Shown here piece after piece: positions 52,362 through 63,900 of a DNA stretch of 64,000 nucleotides. The stretch's first letter is position 1. The number at the start of each line of letters is the position of its first letter. The notes beneath the pieces were generated by a model, which worked only from the letters and a program-made list of their open reading frames with translations, was not told the origin of the DNA and did not search any database. A program made the translations under genes and the position numbers. Origin of the DNA: Marinoscillum sp. MHG1-6 (GTDB taxonomy: Bacteria; Bacteroidota; Bacteroidia; Cytophagales; Cyclobacteriaceae); contig NZ_JAMZMI010000009.1 of NCBI RefSeq assembly GCF_024714475.1, forward strand, positions 119,888 through 183,887, written 5' to 3'.

Positions 52362-54392
52362 ATGAAAAGAATTCTTCCTGTACTTCTATTGTTTGCCACT
52401 ATTCACTTAAGTGCGCAACAAGTACCTCATGTCTACAATCAGTTTTTCATGAATCCCTACGTTTACAACCCTGCGTATGCGGGTGTTGAAGGACATAGTG
52501 TGTTATTTGTGATGTACAAAAATCAGTGGGCCAAAGTTGATGGCGCTCCTGTGGAAATGCATGCTAATTTTCATATTCCACTTAAAGGAGGTATGGCATT
52601 TGGTGCTTTCGCATATAATGAGTCCAATGGCCCGTTGACGACCAGTGGTGGCAAGATCACCGGGGGCTATCTTGTTAATATGGATCGAACCCACTTTCTA
52701 AGATTTGGACTTTCTATCGGTGCAGGAAATACCATGCTCAATCAAAACGGACTGGACCTGAGCGATCCGGCCATTGGCGGTTTGGTCAAATCGAGTAGCT
52801 TCCTTTTAGGAGACCTGGGCGCCACTTACCATTTTGGTCATTTTAATGTTGGTGTTTCCTTACCTACCCTCTTCAATCCCGGTTTATCCATTAGTAAGGT
52901 GGAAGGATTGGCACCCATAAGATTCAAACCTACAGATAACGTCATGGTAAAGGCAAATTACCGTGGCCATATCAATGATAATCTTGCTGTAGAACCTCAT
53001 ATAATATATAGGTATAATAAGTACTTCCCAAATCAATACGAGGGGACAGTCATCTTCCATATTTATCACATGGTCTGGGCAGGAGCTACCTACCGACAAG
53101 ACGCAGGTATTGCAGCCCTACTCGGATTCAAAGTCAAAGAAGTCTTAGGGGTGGGTTATGCATACGAATTGGGAAATGGAACCTACGGAAGTCAACTCGG
53201 AGGATCACATGAAATCCATATCGGCTATCACATTGGTGCCAAGAAAGACCACGCCGAGCATGTATCATCTTTCATCAAAAGCCACAGACTGGATGCTGAG
53301 CAACGTGCTCAACAGGCGGAACTTGAACGACAGAAAAAACTGCAGGAGTTGAGAGAAAGTCGTGAGGCCGCAGCGGCAGAGAAAAAAGATGACGATGCTC
53401 TTGGAATCTTAACGCCTCCTCCAACAGATGAACCGATTGAGGAAAAGGAACCTGAAACGAAGGAAACCAAGTGGAGCTACGAGCGTGAAGACAACCTGGT
53501 TGAACGTGTAAATGAGTATGGAGAAACTGAAAAGGGCGTTAAACTGGATCGCACCAATGCAGAAGGAGAAAAAGAAATAGTATTCAGCTGGCTGCCTCCT
53601 CCTCCACCGGGCGCCAAATCTGAAACTTACCAAATTGCGAATCCGGATGAACCACTAAAAGAACGAAAGCGCCCTGATGGCACCACTGAAGTTGGGGTAA
53701 AATGGGTTCGAACGTTGGATAATGGAACCAAAGAGGTCCTGGTTATCTGGAATCAGGTGATGTCTGAAACACAGGCAGAATCAATAGATCATGAGCCTTC
53801 ACAAACAATGGGACTTGGTGATGCGAAAATCGTGATTGCTGCGACGCCAGTGCCTACTCCTCCGGTAGAAGTAGAAGTTCCTGTTGAAGTGGAAGAAACG
53901 CCGGTCGTTGAAGAAACGCCAATTATTGAGGAAACTCCGGTAATTGAAGAGACACCGGTAGTCGAGGAAACACCAGTAGTAGAAGAGACACCTATTGTGG
54001 AAGAAACTCCTGTTGTAGAAGAAACCCCGGTTGTAGATGAGACACTACCAGTTGTCGAGGAACCTCCAGTGGTTGAGCCCCCAACAATTGAAGAGCTTCC
54101 AAAAACTGATGTGCCTCGTGAGGTAAAAAGAGGCAATCACATGCTTGAGCTACCTGTTGGAAATTACGTGGTAGCAGGAGCATTCAAATCCTTTGAACTT
54201 GCCGAAAATTATAGCGATAAACTTTTCAATAGAGGTTTCCATGATACCAAAGTTGGATACCAATCCGCTCACGGATATTACTATGTGGTGATTTTTCAAT
54301 CAAGTAATCTAAACTCCGCCAATCAAATGAGAAACAGATGGAAAACCCGCGATGGGCTTTCTGATGTATGGGTATTAAAGGTTAACGAATAA
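52362..54392 (+). CDS. PorP/SprF family T9SS outer-membrane protein fused to a SPOR domain
   Basis: This 676-residue protein begins with a signal peptide (about 1-18) and the PorP/SprF hallmark YNQFFMNPYVYNPAYAG. The barrel covers about 20-290. Next come a charged coiled coil (about 299-346, AEQRAQQAELERQKKLQELR), two related beta segments (WSYEREDNLVERVNEYGETE at about 370 and RPDGTTEVGVKWVRTLDNGT at about 440), a VVEETP-repeat linker (about 509-576), and a C-terminal SPOR domain (about 591-676: GNYVVAGAFKSFELAENYSD and YYYVVIFQSSNLNSANQMRN). PorP/SprF proteins help T9SS deliver type B cargo; SPOR binds peptidoglycan. The stop overlaps the next start as TAATG, and that gene encodes a type B cargo, its likely partner. 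Confidence 0.93.
   Translation: MKRILPVLLLFATIHLSAQQVPHVYNQFFMNPYVYNPAYAGVEGHSVLFVMYKNQWAKVDGAPVEMHANFHIPLKGGMAFGAFAYNESNGPLTTSGGKITGGYLVNMDRTHFLRFGLSIGAGNTMLNQNGLDLSDPAIGGLVKSSSFLLGDLGATYHFGHFNVGVSLPTLFNPGLSISKVEGLAPIRFKPTDNVMVKANYRGHINDNLAVEPHIIYRYNKYFPNQYEGTVIFHIYHMVWAGATYRQDAGIAALLGFKVKEVLGVGYAYELGNGTYGSQLGGSHEIHIGYHIGAKKDHAEHVSSFIKSHRLDAEQRAQQAELERQKKLQELRESREAAAAEKKDDDALGILTPPPTDEPIEEKEPETKETKWSYEREDNLVERVNEYGETEKGVKLDRTNAEGEKEIVFSWLPPPPPGAKSETYQIANPDEPLKERKRPDGTTEVGVKWVRTLDNGTKEVLVIWNQVMSETQAESIDHEPSQTMGLGDAKIVIAATPVPTPPVEVEVPVEVEETPVVEETPIIEETPVIEETPVVEETPVVEETPIVEETPVVEETPVVDETLPVVEEPPVVEPPTIEELPKTDVPREVKRGNHMLELPVGNYVVAGAFKSFELAENYSDKLFNRGFHDTKVGYQSAHGYYYVVIFQSSNLNSANQMRNRWKTRDGLSDVWVLKVNE
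53889..54090 (+). repeat. 18-bp tandem repeats coding VVEETP units
   Basis: Eight almost perfect xxEETP hexapeptide units in a row (first residues V/I), then four degenerate ones (VVDETLP, VVEEPP, VVEPP, TIEELP). At DNA level the units are 18 bp and differ mainly in third codon positions, so selection acts on the acidic, proline-rich protein linker. Copy number could vary between strains. Confidence 0.9.
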
Positions 54393-57300
54393 TGAAGCAA
54401 CCTCTACAAATTATTGTATTAGGATTGGCATGGATGGCCATATCATTCACCACATTGGCACAACCTGTGGTCAACTCTTTGAGTAAGTACAGTGCCCCTG
54501 CAGGAGAAGTCATCTCTATTAATGGATCAGGATTCAATGCCCCTTTTCAGGTCAATTTTGGAGCAGGAAAAGCGGTAGTAGAAAGCTCCACTTCTACTCA
54601 AATCAATGTGATCGTCCCTTATACTGCGACCTATGGACCTGTTACCGTGACCAACACCTCTTCTGGTCGGTCTAGCTCCTCTTCGAGACCTTTTACTCTA
54701 TCCTTTGGAGGTAGCGGAGCCCTTGACGACACCAAATTCGATGCTCAGGTTAACGTAGATATTGCTCCCGGCTTGTTGACGTGGGATGTTTGCTTATGCC
54801 ATCTGGATGATGATGAGGATTTAGATGCGGTTTCAACTTTCAGACAAACCGGGCAGATCACCGTCCTAAATAATAATACAGGTCCCGCTAACACCACAGT
54901 TGATTTCTCCGTTGCAACTGTTTCCCCGGGCAACCCGGTTACCTTCCCTCCCAATACTGACCGTATCATTTGTGAAGACCTTGATGGGGATGGAAGAAAC
55001 GATCTTATTTTCACCTCTGTAGAATCCACTTCCAATTTTCATGTGCGTATTTATCCTAATGAGTCCAGCATGACGCTCGGAACGCCTATTAGTTTTACCA
55101 TTCCCAACAGAGCTGATGCAACCAATAGAAGTGCGAGTAGATTAAGAGTTGCGGATTTGGATATGGATGGTAGAAAGGATTTGATTATCGCCAGTGAAGA
55201 AGACCCTTACCTGTTCATTTACCTAAACACTAGCAGTGTTGGGAGCATTTCAGTGAACGCCACTCCATACAGCCTGAACCTTCCGGACATGGATCGGGCT
55301 ACTTTAATTGAGGTGGGGGAATTAAATGGTGATGGAATCCCTGACCTCGCCGTCGCATCGAACGTATCAGGTCAAGTTAATCTTGTGAAGAATTTAAGTT
55401 CACCAGGCTTTTTAAATTTCGCCACTCCTGTGCTGGCTGGCAACAGTGCAGCTCGGACGGTCATGAAAATGGGTGACCTGGACCTTGATGGGTTAATGGA
55501 TATTGCCTTTACCTCTAATAGTGCCAACCGTGTGGCGGTCATGAGAAATACCACCAGTTCCAGAACTGCCACCATCAGCATGGCCAGTGAAGTGTCTCTA
55601 ACCAATCTGACACAGGCCTATGGTCTGGACCTGGGCGACTTGAATGGTGATGGTTTGGTAGATATTGCAGCAACCTCTTTGAATAACGGGATTCACCTTT
55701 ATCAAAATACTACCTCAGGTTCCACGCTATCATTCGCGGCGGCCGAGGCCATAACCCTTGATAACATCCCGGCCCTTACCACCCAAAATGCGGCAAGACA
55801 TATCAAAATTGCAGATGTCAATACCGACTCCAAGCCTGATTTGGTTTTTGCGTTCAACAGTAGGGACTCACAAACAGGTATCTTTTCCGTAATTGCGAAC
55901 AGGACTTGTATTGATCCGGTGATTTTACCTTCCGAATCACTTTCTTATTGTAACGGACAAACTATTTTGCTTTCAGCTCCCTATACTACCAATGCCACTT
56001 ATGCTTGGACTGAAATAGGTAGCGGTGATGGCACCCTTGTTTTTAGTGCTACTGATACTCGAGAAGTAGAAGTTACAATAACAGGTGGATCAAATGCACA
56101 TCAAGTTCAACTAGAGATCATCTATGCATTAGAAAGTTGCACGGGCCTCAGAACGGAGACAAAAACGTTCAATTTTAGTTCGAATCAATCTCCTATAGCA
56201 AGCATCACGGAACCGGGTGCCCCCTATTGTGCTGGCGATGCCATTACTCTTTCAAGCGCTAACACTGCGGACAATTACTACTGGACCTTACCCAATGGGT
56301 TTGAAGTCAATACTCAATCTGTGAATATTGCCAGTGCAGGTCCCCAAGATGCCGGTATGTATATTCTTCGCGTATTAAACAATGGCGCCTGCCCGACTGA
56401 TCCGGATACGGTGATTTTGGACATAGACATCCCGCCATCAGTAACCATTGCCAATGAAAGCGGTGACAATTACTTCTGTCAGGGTGTTCCAATAACACTC
56501 GCCGTACCGTCATACACAGGATTTGATTATGAATGGTTTGAAAGTGGCGTTACAACAGGAATAACGACCAATACAATCAGCGTATCCGATTCTGGTGTCT
56601 ATACTTTGGAAATTACTTCTCAAGCCAATGGTTGTTCATCGTTATCAGACCCTTATGAAGTCTATGGCATTGACGCACCTATGGCCATGATGGATGCCGT
56701 CGCCGGAATATGTCTTGATGTCCCTATGACCTTCACGGCAACCTCTACCGGAAACGGTAACTTTACGATGACTCACTCATGGGATTTTAAAGACGGTACT
56801 AGCGTCGTCACCGGAGCATCTGTTCAGCATACTTTTACCTCAGCCGGCACTTATGCAGTAGAACTTTCTTCTGCATACAACGAAATTGATATGTGCGCGG
56901 ATATCGTTACCATGAATGTAACTGTAAGCGCACCCACAAGTATAGCCATTACGGCCCCACAAACAGAAAAATGTGCCAGTGATACTGTGGTAGTTGAGCT
57001 GCCACAGAACTTCCAGTCCTATCTTTGGTCAACCGGGGATACCACCTACTTCACCAATGCCATCACAGGTAATGATGTTACCTCCGTGACACTCTGGGCA
57101 GATGTAGTGACGGATATTGGATGTAGCGTTCGGACTGACAGCATCACCATTTCCAATTATCCTAATTCAGGTATGACCATCACGTCAACCGATGCGACAA
57201 TTGTAAATGACACTATCCAGCTAGAGACAGGAGTTACTTCCGTTTCATTAACATCCAGTGTGTTTAATGGAACTAACTATACCTGGACGTCGGCAGACCC

Positions 57301-57709
57301 GAGCATCCTGAGTAACACATCGGGGGAAACAACCACTGTGTTCCCTCGACAACCAATTACTGCAGTGACTGCCATTGCTGATGGTGAAGGCGGTTGTGTT
57401 GAAACACGAACCATCGTCCTCATCAGGCCGGGGTTGCACCCTGCTAAGGCATTTTCGCCTAACGGCGATGGTATCAATGACTGCTGGGAAATTATTAACC
57501 TGGCGGGTTCTTCAGGATGCAAACTGTATATCTTTGATAGCAGAGGCAGGATCCTGTATACATCAGAGGAAGATCCATTCACTAGTGACTGTGCCTGGGA
57601 TGGAACGACCGTAGACAGCAATGTACCATACAAAGGAATTTATTATTTTGTATTAAAATGTTCGGACGGATCTCAGGGTCAGTCAGGCACGATTTTATTG
57701 GCAAAATAA
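54392..57709 (+). CDS. T9SS type B cargo with IPT/TIG, FG-GAP/VCBS and Ig/PKD-like domains (gliding-type CTD)
   Basis: This 1,105-residue secreted protein has a signal peptide (about 1-23, ending TLA-Q), an IPT/TIG-like domain (about 25-105: PVVNSLSKYSAPAGEVISIN), an FG-GAP/VCBS region (about 120-500) with acidic calcium-type loops (CEDLDGDGRNDLIF, VADLDMDGRKDLII, VGELNGDGIPDLAV, MGDLDLDGLMDIAF, LGDLNGDGLVDIAA), then cysteine-bearing Ig- or PKD-like domains (about 510-1,010; the PKD-type THSWDFKDGTSV is clear), and a gliding-motility-associated C-terminal domain (about 1,020-1,105: AFSPNGDGINDCWEI and YKGIYYFVLKCSDG). That tail is the type B T9SS signal, usually needing a PorP/SprF partner, and one is coupled just upstream. 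Role: probable adhesin or surface binder. Confidence 0.91.
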   Translation: MKQPLQIIVLGLAWMAISFTTLAQPVVNSLSKYSAPAGEVISINGSGFNAPFQVNFGAGKAVVESSTSTQINVIVPYTATYGPVTVTNTSSGRSSSSSRPFTLSFGGSGALDDTKFDAQVNVDIAPGLLTWDVCLCHLDDDEDLDAVSTFRQTGQITVLNNNTGPANTTVDFSVATVSPGNPVTFPPNTDRIICEDLDGDGRNDLIFTSVESTSNFHVRIYPNESSMTLGTPISFTIPNRADATNRSASRLRVADLDMDGRKDLIIASEEDPYLFIYLNTSSVGSISVNATPYSLNLPDMDRATLIEVGELNGDGIPDLAVASNVSGQVNLVKNLSSPGFLNFATPVLAGNSAARTVMKMGDLDLDGLMDIAFTSNSANRVAVMRNTTSSRTATISMASEVSLTNLTQAYGLDLGDLNGDGLVDIAATSLNNGIHLYQNTTSGSTLSFAAAEAITLDNIPALTTQNAARHIKIADVNTDSKPDLVFAFNSRDSQTGIFSVIANRTCIDPVILPSESLSYCNGQTILLSAPYTTNATYAWTEIGSGDGTLVFSATDTREVEVTITGGSNAHQVQLEIIYALESCTGLRTETKTFNFSSNQSPIASITEPGAPYCAGDAITLSSANTADNYYWTLPNGFEVNTQSVNIASAGPQDAGMYILRVLNNGACPTDPDTVILDIDIPPSVTIANESGDNYFCQGVPITLAVPSYTGFDYEWFESGVTTGITTNTISVSDSGVYTLEITSQANGCSSLSDPYEVYGIDAPMAMMDAVAGICLDVPMTFTATSTGNGNFTMTHSWDFKDGTSVVTGASVQHTFTSAGTYAVELSSAYNEIDMCADIVTMNVTVSAPTSIAITAPQTEKCASDTVVVELPQNFQSYLWSTGDTTYFTNAITGNDVTSVTLWADVVTDIGCSVRTDSITISNYPNSGMTITSTDATIVNDTIQLETGVTSVSLTSSVFNGTNYTWTSADPSILSNTSGETTTVFPRQPITAVTAIADGEGGCVETRTIVLIRPGLHPAKAFSPNGDGINDCWEIINLAGSSGCKLYIFDSRGRILYTSEEDPFTSDCAWDGTTVDSNVPYKGIYYFVLKCSDGSQGQSGTILLAK

Positions 57710-57847
57710 CTTACCCCTGTACCAAAATATTACAATTTCATTTTCCAATATGAAGTATCTAAGGGCATCATCTTAGATTATTAATATTTTATATTAATTA
57801 ATTGCACTTTATATTTGATATTAAAATTGGCTAGAAAGACACTAGCT

Positions 57848-57877
57848 TTTGGTTTTCAGCGGGTTTTCGTACCTTTC
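57848..57877 (+). promoter_or_regulatory. Candidate promoter of the giant SprB-like gene
   Basis: TTTG (57848-57851), an 18-bp spacer, and TACCTTTC (57870-57877) match the Bacteroidota consensus TTTG-N19-TAnnTTTG except for the last base and 1 bp of spacing. It sits about 40-60 bp before the start, within the 206-bp gap after the type B cargo gene; no clear terminator is seen in that gap. Confidence 0.42.
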
Positions 57878-57915
57878 CAAGTGGGTTACTTGAACCTCCT
57901 AACTTGTATTTAACA

Positions 57916-60900
57916 ATGCAGTTACACCAACTCTCAGTTATGAAAAGCACCAACTACAAATTCTATTCCCTATTTACCCTAGCCCTACTAAGTTTTACGA
58001 GCCTATCCGCCCAGGAAGTCTGTAACAATGGAGTAGACGATGACGGTGACGGATACATCGACTGCTATGACTCCGATTGCTCAGACAATGCTGACTGTAA
58101 TAACTTCTTTTTAGGCAACTCAGTAGCCTGTCAGGAGGAACCAACGGCCAATCCTGCATTCAGCATGAGACTACAGTGGGCTTCTGCCAACGAGTCTGCT
58201 GATAGCTATGCTACTCCCATGGTAGGTGATCTAGACCAGGATGGAATTCCTGAAGTGGTAACCATCAACTGGATTAAAAAAACTCTAAATATTATTAATG
58301 GGTCCGACGGTACCAACTTTATATCGCCTGTAACTCTTGACTTTAACCCACAATGGCAGGTAGCTATCGGGGATGTAATGGGTGATGAATGTGCCTGGAT
58401 TTTTGTAACTGAACATGATTTTAGCAGTCTTGCCAATAGTACCAAAGTAGTAGCTTATGACTGTAAAGGAACGCCGCAATGGCAGGTTGATGCAAGTAAA
58501 GGATATGGCCCGGGGGTACCTGGGCTTGCTGATTTTAACCAGGATGGTGTACCTGAACTTTATTATCGTAACGAAATAAGAAACGCACAAACAGGTGCCC
58601 TGCTCGTTCAGGGCATTGGTTGGGATTATGCATGGTATTTTGATGTGGCTTTTGGTACGCTGGCCATTGATGTGCTTGGAGATGATAAACTTGAATTAGT
58701 TACCGGAGGAGAGATTTATTCAGTAAACATCACCAATGGTTCGGGTACAACCGGAAACTCGGTCACACTTGAAAGAAACCTGGATGACCTTTTAGATGCA
58801 GCAGGCGAATCGGCCTACTCCTTCCGATACTATAGAACTTATATCTCTGCGGCAGACTATAACCTGGATGGCAACATGGACCTTGTCCTGTCAGGAGCCA
58901 TTGATGATTCTAATGGAGATCCATTTACTACGGTTTTTTTCTGGGATGTAGCCGGAAGCACGGTTGATTATTACCAGGACCCAGCCAATAACTGGGCACG
59001 AGGAACGGGTCGTATCAATCTTGGAGATGTGGATGGTGATGGACAAATGAACGCGGTCTATGTCTCAGGGGAAGCTCTATATGCCCTTGATGAGAACATG
59101 GACCTATTATGGAAAGTAGGTGTAAAAGAGACGTCATCAGGATTTACTGGTTGTACCATGTTTGACTTTAACGGAGATGGTAAGACCGAGACAGTTTATC
59201 GAAGTGAGGATGTATTGATGATCATTTCGACAGATGCCTCAGGTTCTGCGACCATCTCAAGTCAATCGCTTGCCTGTATATCAAGAACTGCTGAAGAATA
59301 CCCGGTTGTAGTTGATGTGGATGGCGATGGTGCCAGTGAGATTTGTGTTACCTGTCTCACCAACGATGGAATGTCTATCGATGGAAGCAATTACACCAAT
59401 ACACAGTATTCCCAGGTAAGGGTCTATGAAGCCGATGGAGGTGAAGTATGGCAACCCTCCAGGAAAGTATGGAACCAGCATGCCTACTTCAATGTGAATG
59501 TCAATGATGATCTGACTATACCAGCAGTGCAGCAGGATCACACAGTATCATTCGGTTCCGGTAATTGTACCTCAGGCACCAATAGAGCATTGAATGGATT
59601 CCTTAATCAATCTACCATCATTGATGAGACGGGCTGTCCTTCCTATGTCTCTCCTGATTTGGATATCGTAGGAACAATTACAGCAACACCTTCTCAATGT
59701 CCGGGTAGCGTTTTCAATGTAGATTTTGATATTCAAAACACTGGAGATACTGATATCTCAGGAACCCTTCCGATCTCGTTCTACGCTGGCGACCCTACTG
59801 TTGATGGGTCTGTTCAATTAAATACACAAACCGTTTCGCTTGTCAATCTGCTGGAAGATGAAATTTACAAGGTAACTGACATGGAAGTTGAAGGAATTGG
59901 TGGTGATTTTGATCTGTACATCGTACTTAATGACTATGGCCAGACCCCCCCTATCTCTTTCTACAGTGCAAGTATTGCTGAATGTGAGGTAACCAATAAT
60001 TCAGCCAGTGTGGCGGTAACGTATCTACCTTTTGACGTAACAGTTGAAAAAGTGTCAGATAACATAAAATGTGATGAAACCAAGCCAAACAGCGGACGTG
60101 CACTTGCTTATTTTGATGGCACAGAAGAAGGAGAGTATGAAACCTTCTGGTTTGAAACTTTTAGCACCAGCTCAGCAGGTGCCACCTCTGAAAGTGCGGG
60201 TTCTTCGCTTTGGTCTTCGTCAACCGGTGGTGGATCAAACTCCTCAACCTACGGTGTTGGAACGACTTTCGGAGGAAACGCCTTTGAAGGAGAAAATAGT
60301 GATGGAAACAATGATGCCGGATATGTGACCTGGACCTCTGAAGAGATCAATATTTCAGCATACACAGACGTATCCATCTCGATAGATTTACTCTCCAATG
60401 ATAATTGTGATGTTTCCGGTTCAGGTCAGGATGAAATTAAAGTAGTTTACAAATTGGACGGTGGTGCAGAAACTACGCTCACCAATGGACAACAATATGG
60501 TGACTTTGACTGGGAGCGTGCTACTGCATCAGGTTTGTCCGGGTCAACGTTACAAATCATTGCTTATATCACCACTACAAGAAATAATGAAGTACTTGGT
60601 CTGGACAATGTTTCGGTAAGAGGAATGTCCCCTACTGTGTCAAAGCAGTTCACGGACGTAGATGGGTATGAATTCTACTGGTATGACATTACTGCTCCGA
60701 GTACCATCCTATACACAGGAAGCGACTACAGCTCAATGGCTGAAGGTACTTATGGTGTTTATGCAAAAGCAGCTGATGCGGAATGTTTTTCAAATGTTGC
60801 CCAGGTAACCATTGACAGGCTACAACCTACCCTTCAGGTTTGGGCTTACTCTTCAACCCCGCTTACAGACTGTGAAACTCCGGATGGTTCGTTAAGGGCT

Positions 60901-63900
60901 TTCGTTTATACGGAAACAGATGGTGACGGCAACCCTGTGGATACGCTTTATGACGGTTATACTTTCACCTGGTACAGTCAGGATGGTCTTTACGTCATAG
61001 GTACGGGTGATACACTTGATCAGATTGACGCAACCCCATATGAGCCGAGAGCTTATCATAACAACTCAGGATGTACAGGAGCCTTTGGGGGTACGATCTC
61101 AGTAGAAACAGCTATTGAAGATCTTGATAGCGCATTTATGAATGCCACTATCAACCACATCACTACTTGTGGTGGTACGGGTTCAATTACAGCTAACTAC
61201 ACCGGGTCTTCTACCTACTCATACGAATGGTATATTGGCAGTTATGCCAAGCCTACCCCTGATTATACCACCGCCACAATCACAGGGCTAAGCACAGGTA
61301 CCTTTACGGTAAGAGTGATTGATGATGCTACATCCTGTGCATCGGAAGAATTCACCTATACCATTCTGGATAATTCATCTAATCCAAAACCGGTTATAGA
61401 TGTTATTGCCAACAACACTGCTTGTGGGGAAGATAGTTACAATGGCTCCGCAACGATTTCCAACCCGGTAAGTGGTACAGTCTACAACTGGTACTGGGGA
61501 ACCAGTGCTACCCAGGCAAACAAGCTTCCAGGGGATGCAGTGCCTTCCGCTACCTTGAGTGGAAATACACTGTCCAACCTTCCTTCCGGCCTTTATACTG
61601 TGAGCGCTAAACAAGGTGGTTGTACCGTTTACGCCACTGCTGAAATCATTGACGAAACGGATGCACCCGAATTCAACTTCATCAGCCAGGTGGACGCCGG
61701 TGAGGGTGTGAATTTTAGTAATAAATCCTGGATCGATATCCCTCAGACTATTTCAGGATGGACAGAGCTGACAATTTCCTATTGGGTCTATCTTTCCAAC
61801 GAAAACTACCTCAATGACCACCTGATCTTCTCATCAGGAGGTACCAGTGAAGATCAGGTCGTTCTTTGGACCGACGACACAGACGGACTATCCTTTGTTG
61901 TAAAAACTGAAGGTGACCCCGATAACGGCCGTATTAATAGTTTCTTCAAACCAACAGGCTGGACTCAGCTTACGGGAGTTTGGTCACTGGATGATATTAA
62001 TGGTGATGGAATAGCCGGTGATATGTTCCTTTACGCAAATGGTGTTTTGATCGGTTCAGATAATTATGTCGGTACCGGAACCGGAATATTTGATGCAGGC
62101 TCAAGCATGTATATCGCAAGGGATGCCAACCTTGGGGTTAATAAATTTGAAGGTAGGATTGATGAGTTCAGACTCTACAACAAGGCATTTAATCCAACAG
62201 AAGTAACGAATGCAGTCTGTTCGACTGTTGACCCGGCAGAAGATGGTCTGGTAGTTTATTACGACTTTGAACCGGGTAATGTAACAGGTACAGAAGTCAT
62301 TAATGTTGCCACTACGGTGAATCCTCCTGAGGCTACGAGAAACGCGGGCGAATCCGGTACTTTCTTCAATGGTGATTTGATCAAACAGGCACAGGGTACC
62401 TTTGACTTCCTTACCTCAAATATTGATTGTCCAATTGGATATGCTCAAAACAACTCTTCTTGTGATCCGAATACTCCTAATGGAGCGATGGATCTAACTG
62501 GGAAAATTGATCCCGCTGATGGTAACTATGAGTTTACTCTTTATTCAGGCTATGAGGCCATTGCCGATAGTATTATCGGTGGACCAACAGCAAACCCTGT
62601 TTTCTCCGGGCTGGCAAGTGGTTTCTATTTATTGAGAGTGGAGGATCTTGATTCTGAATGTTCTGCTGAGGATCTTCCATTTGCTGTGGCCGATATCCCC
62701 GACTATCCTGCTATCGTGACTACCATCACAGAGGACGTATCCTGTAATTCATCTGGTACCGGTGAAATCTTCGCTCAGGCTTATTCAGACGTCGTAGAAC
62801 CAAGTTCTTATACTTTCCAACTTTATGATGGATTCTCTTATGATAATCCTATTGGTTCTCCTGTCACGGTTAGTGATGGGCTTGCAGGTCATACTTACAC
62901 AGGCTTGACTGACGGCTCATACCGAATCGAAGTCATGAATGATGATTACACCTGTACCTTCTACAAAGACATTATTGTTGATGACAATCCTACAACCCCA
63001 ACCTTTGATAATGTAGAGGTTGTGGCGAACACATCATGTTCTTCTGCTAATGGATCTATCACATTAGATATGCCAGGTCTGGAAACAGATTACACCTATA
63101 CGTGGTATATCGGAAGTGTGGCTGATCCTGTAAATGAGATTGATACGGCTACTTCGTTTAGTCTAAATAATATTGGTGCTACCACACCATCGGCGAATGG
63201 TCAGTACACTGTAGTTGCTACCTCTATTGCCACAGGATGTGCGAGTGCCCCTCAAACAGCAACTGTCACTGACGAGCCTACATCTCCAGTCTTCTTAATT
63301 GATGAAGTGCAGGCTAATAGCGGATGTACTCCTGATGGCGCCGTGGGTATTGCTGAAGCATATACCATGGATGGTGGCCTACAAACTACTTCAGGTTATA
63401 CCTTTGAATGGTTTAGTGATGCAGGATTGACCTCCTCTGTTACTTCTACGGATGATGGATTAACCAATACCGCTGAAACCCTCGAAAGCATTACCTATTA
63501 TGTACGAGTTACTGACGATGTCACCGGATGTTTTGCGGTCAACAGCATCACAATCAGCAACGTACCTGAGTATCCGGAACTTACTCTGACATCCACACAG
63601 GACAACAGCAGTTGTGACCCTACTGGCTACAATGGTGAAATTCTTGTGGCCATAACAGGAGTGATTGACCCTGTTGCTGATGGTTATACTCTTGAATGGT
63701 ACTACTCTGATGGCACGTTAGTTACAGATGGAGGAACAGTTTCAGGTAGTGCAACAGAAAACCTTACTGGAATTCCAGACGACACCTATAAAGTGGTAAC
63801 CACAGCTCCAAATGGTTGTAATTCTGATACCCTCGTAGTTATTGTAGCACCTGGCCTTCCTACCCTTGCGGCAGGTACTTCAGGACTCACCGGTAACTCG

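Noticed and set aside
53889..54090. Possible CRISPR-like or satellite repeat
   Set aside because: The 18-bp units are contiguous without spacers, vary at third codon positions, and encode a protein linker in frame.
53789..54136. Minus-strand open frame of serine/threonine/glycine repeats (SSTTGV type)
   Set aside because: It is the antisense reading of the VVEETP linker of the PorP-SPOR protein. Its repetition mirrors the 18-bp repeats of the real gene; no start context or neighbour supports it.
57710..57915. Terminator or small RNA in the gap after the type B cargo gene
   Set aside because: The region is AT-rich with only weak, T-rich hairpins near 57780-57800. Nothing beyond a promoter candidate can be supported.
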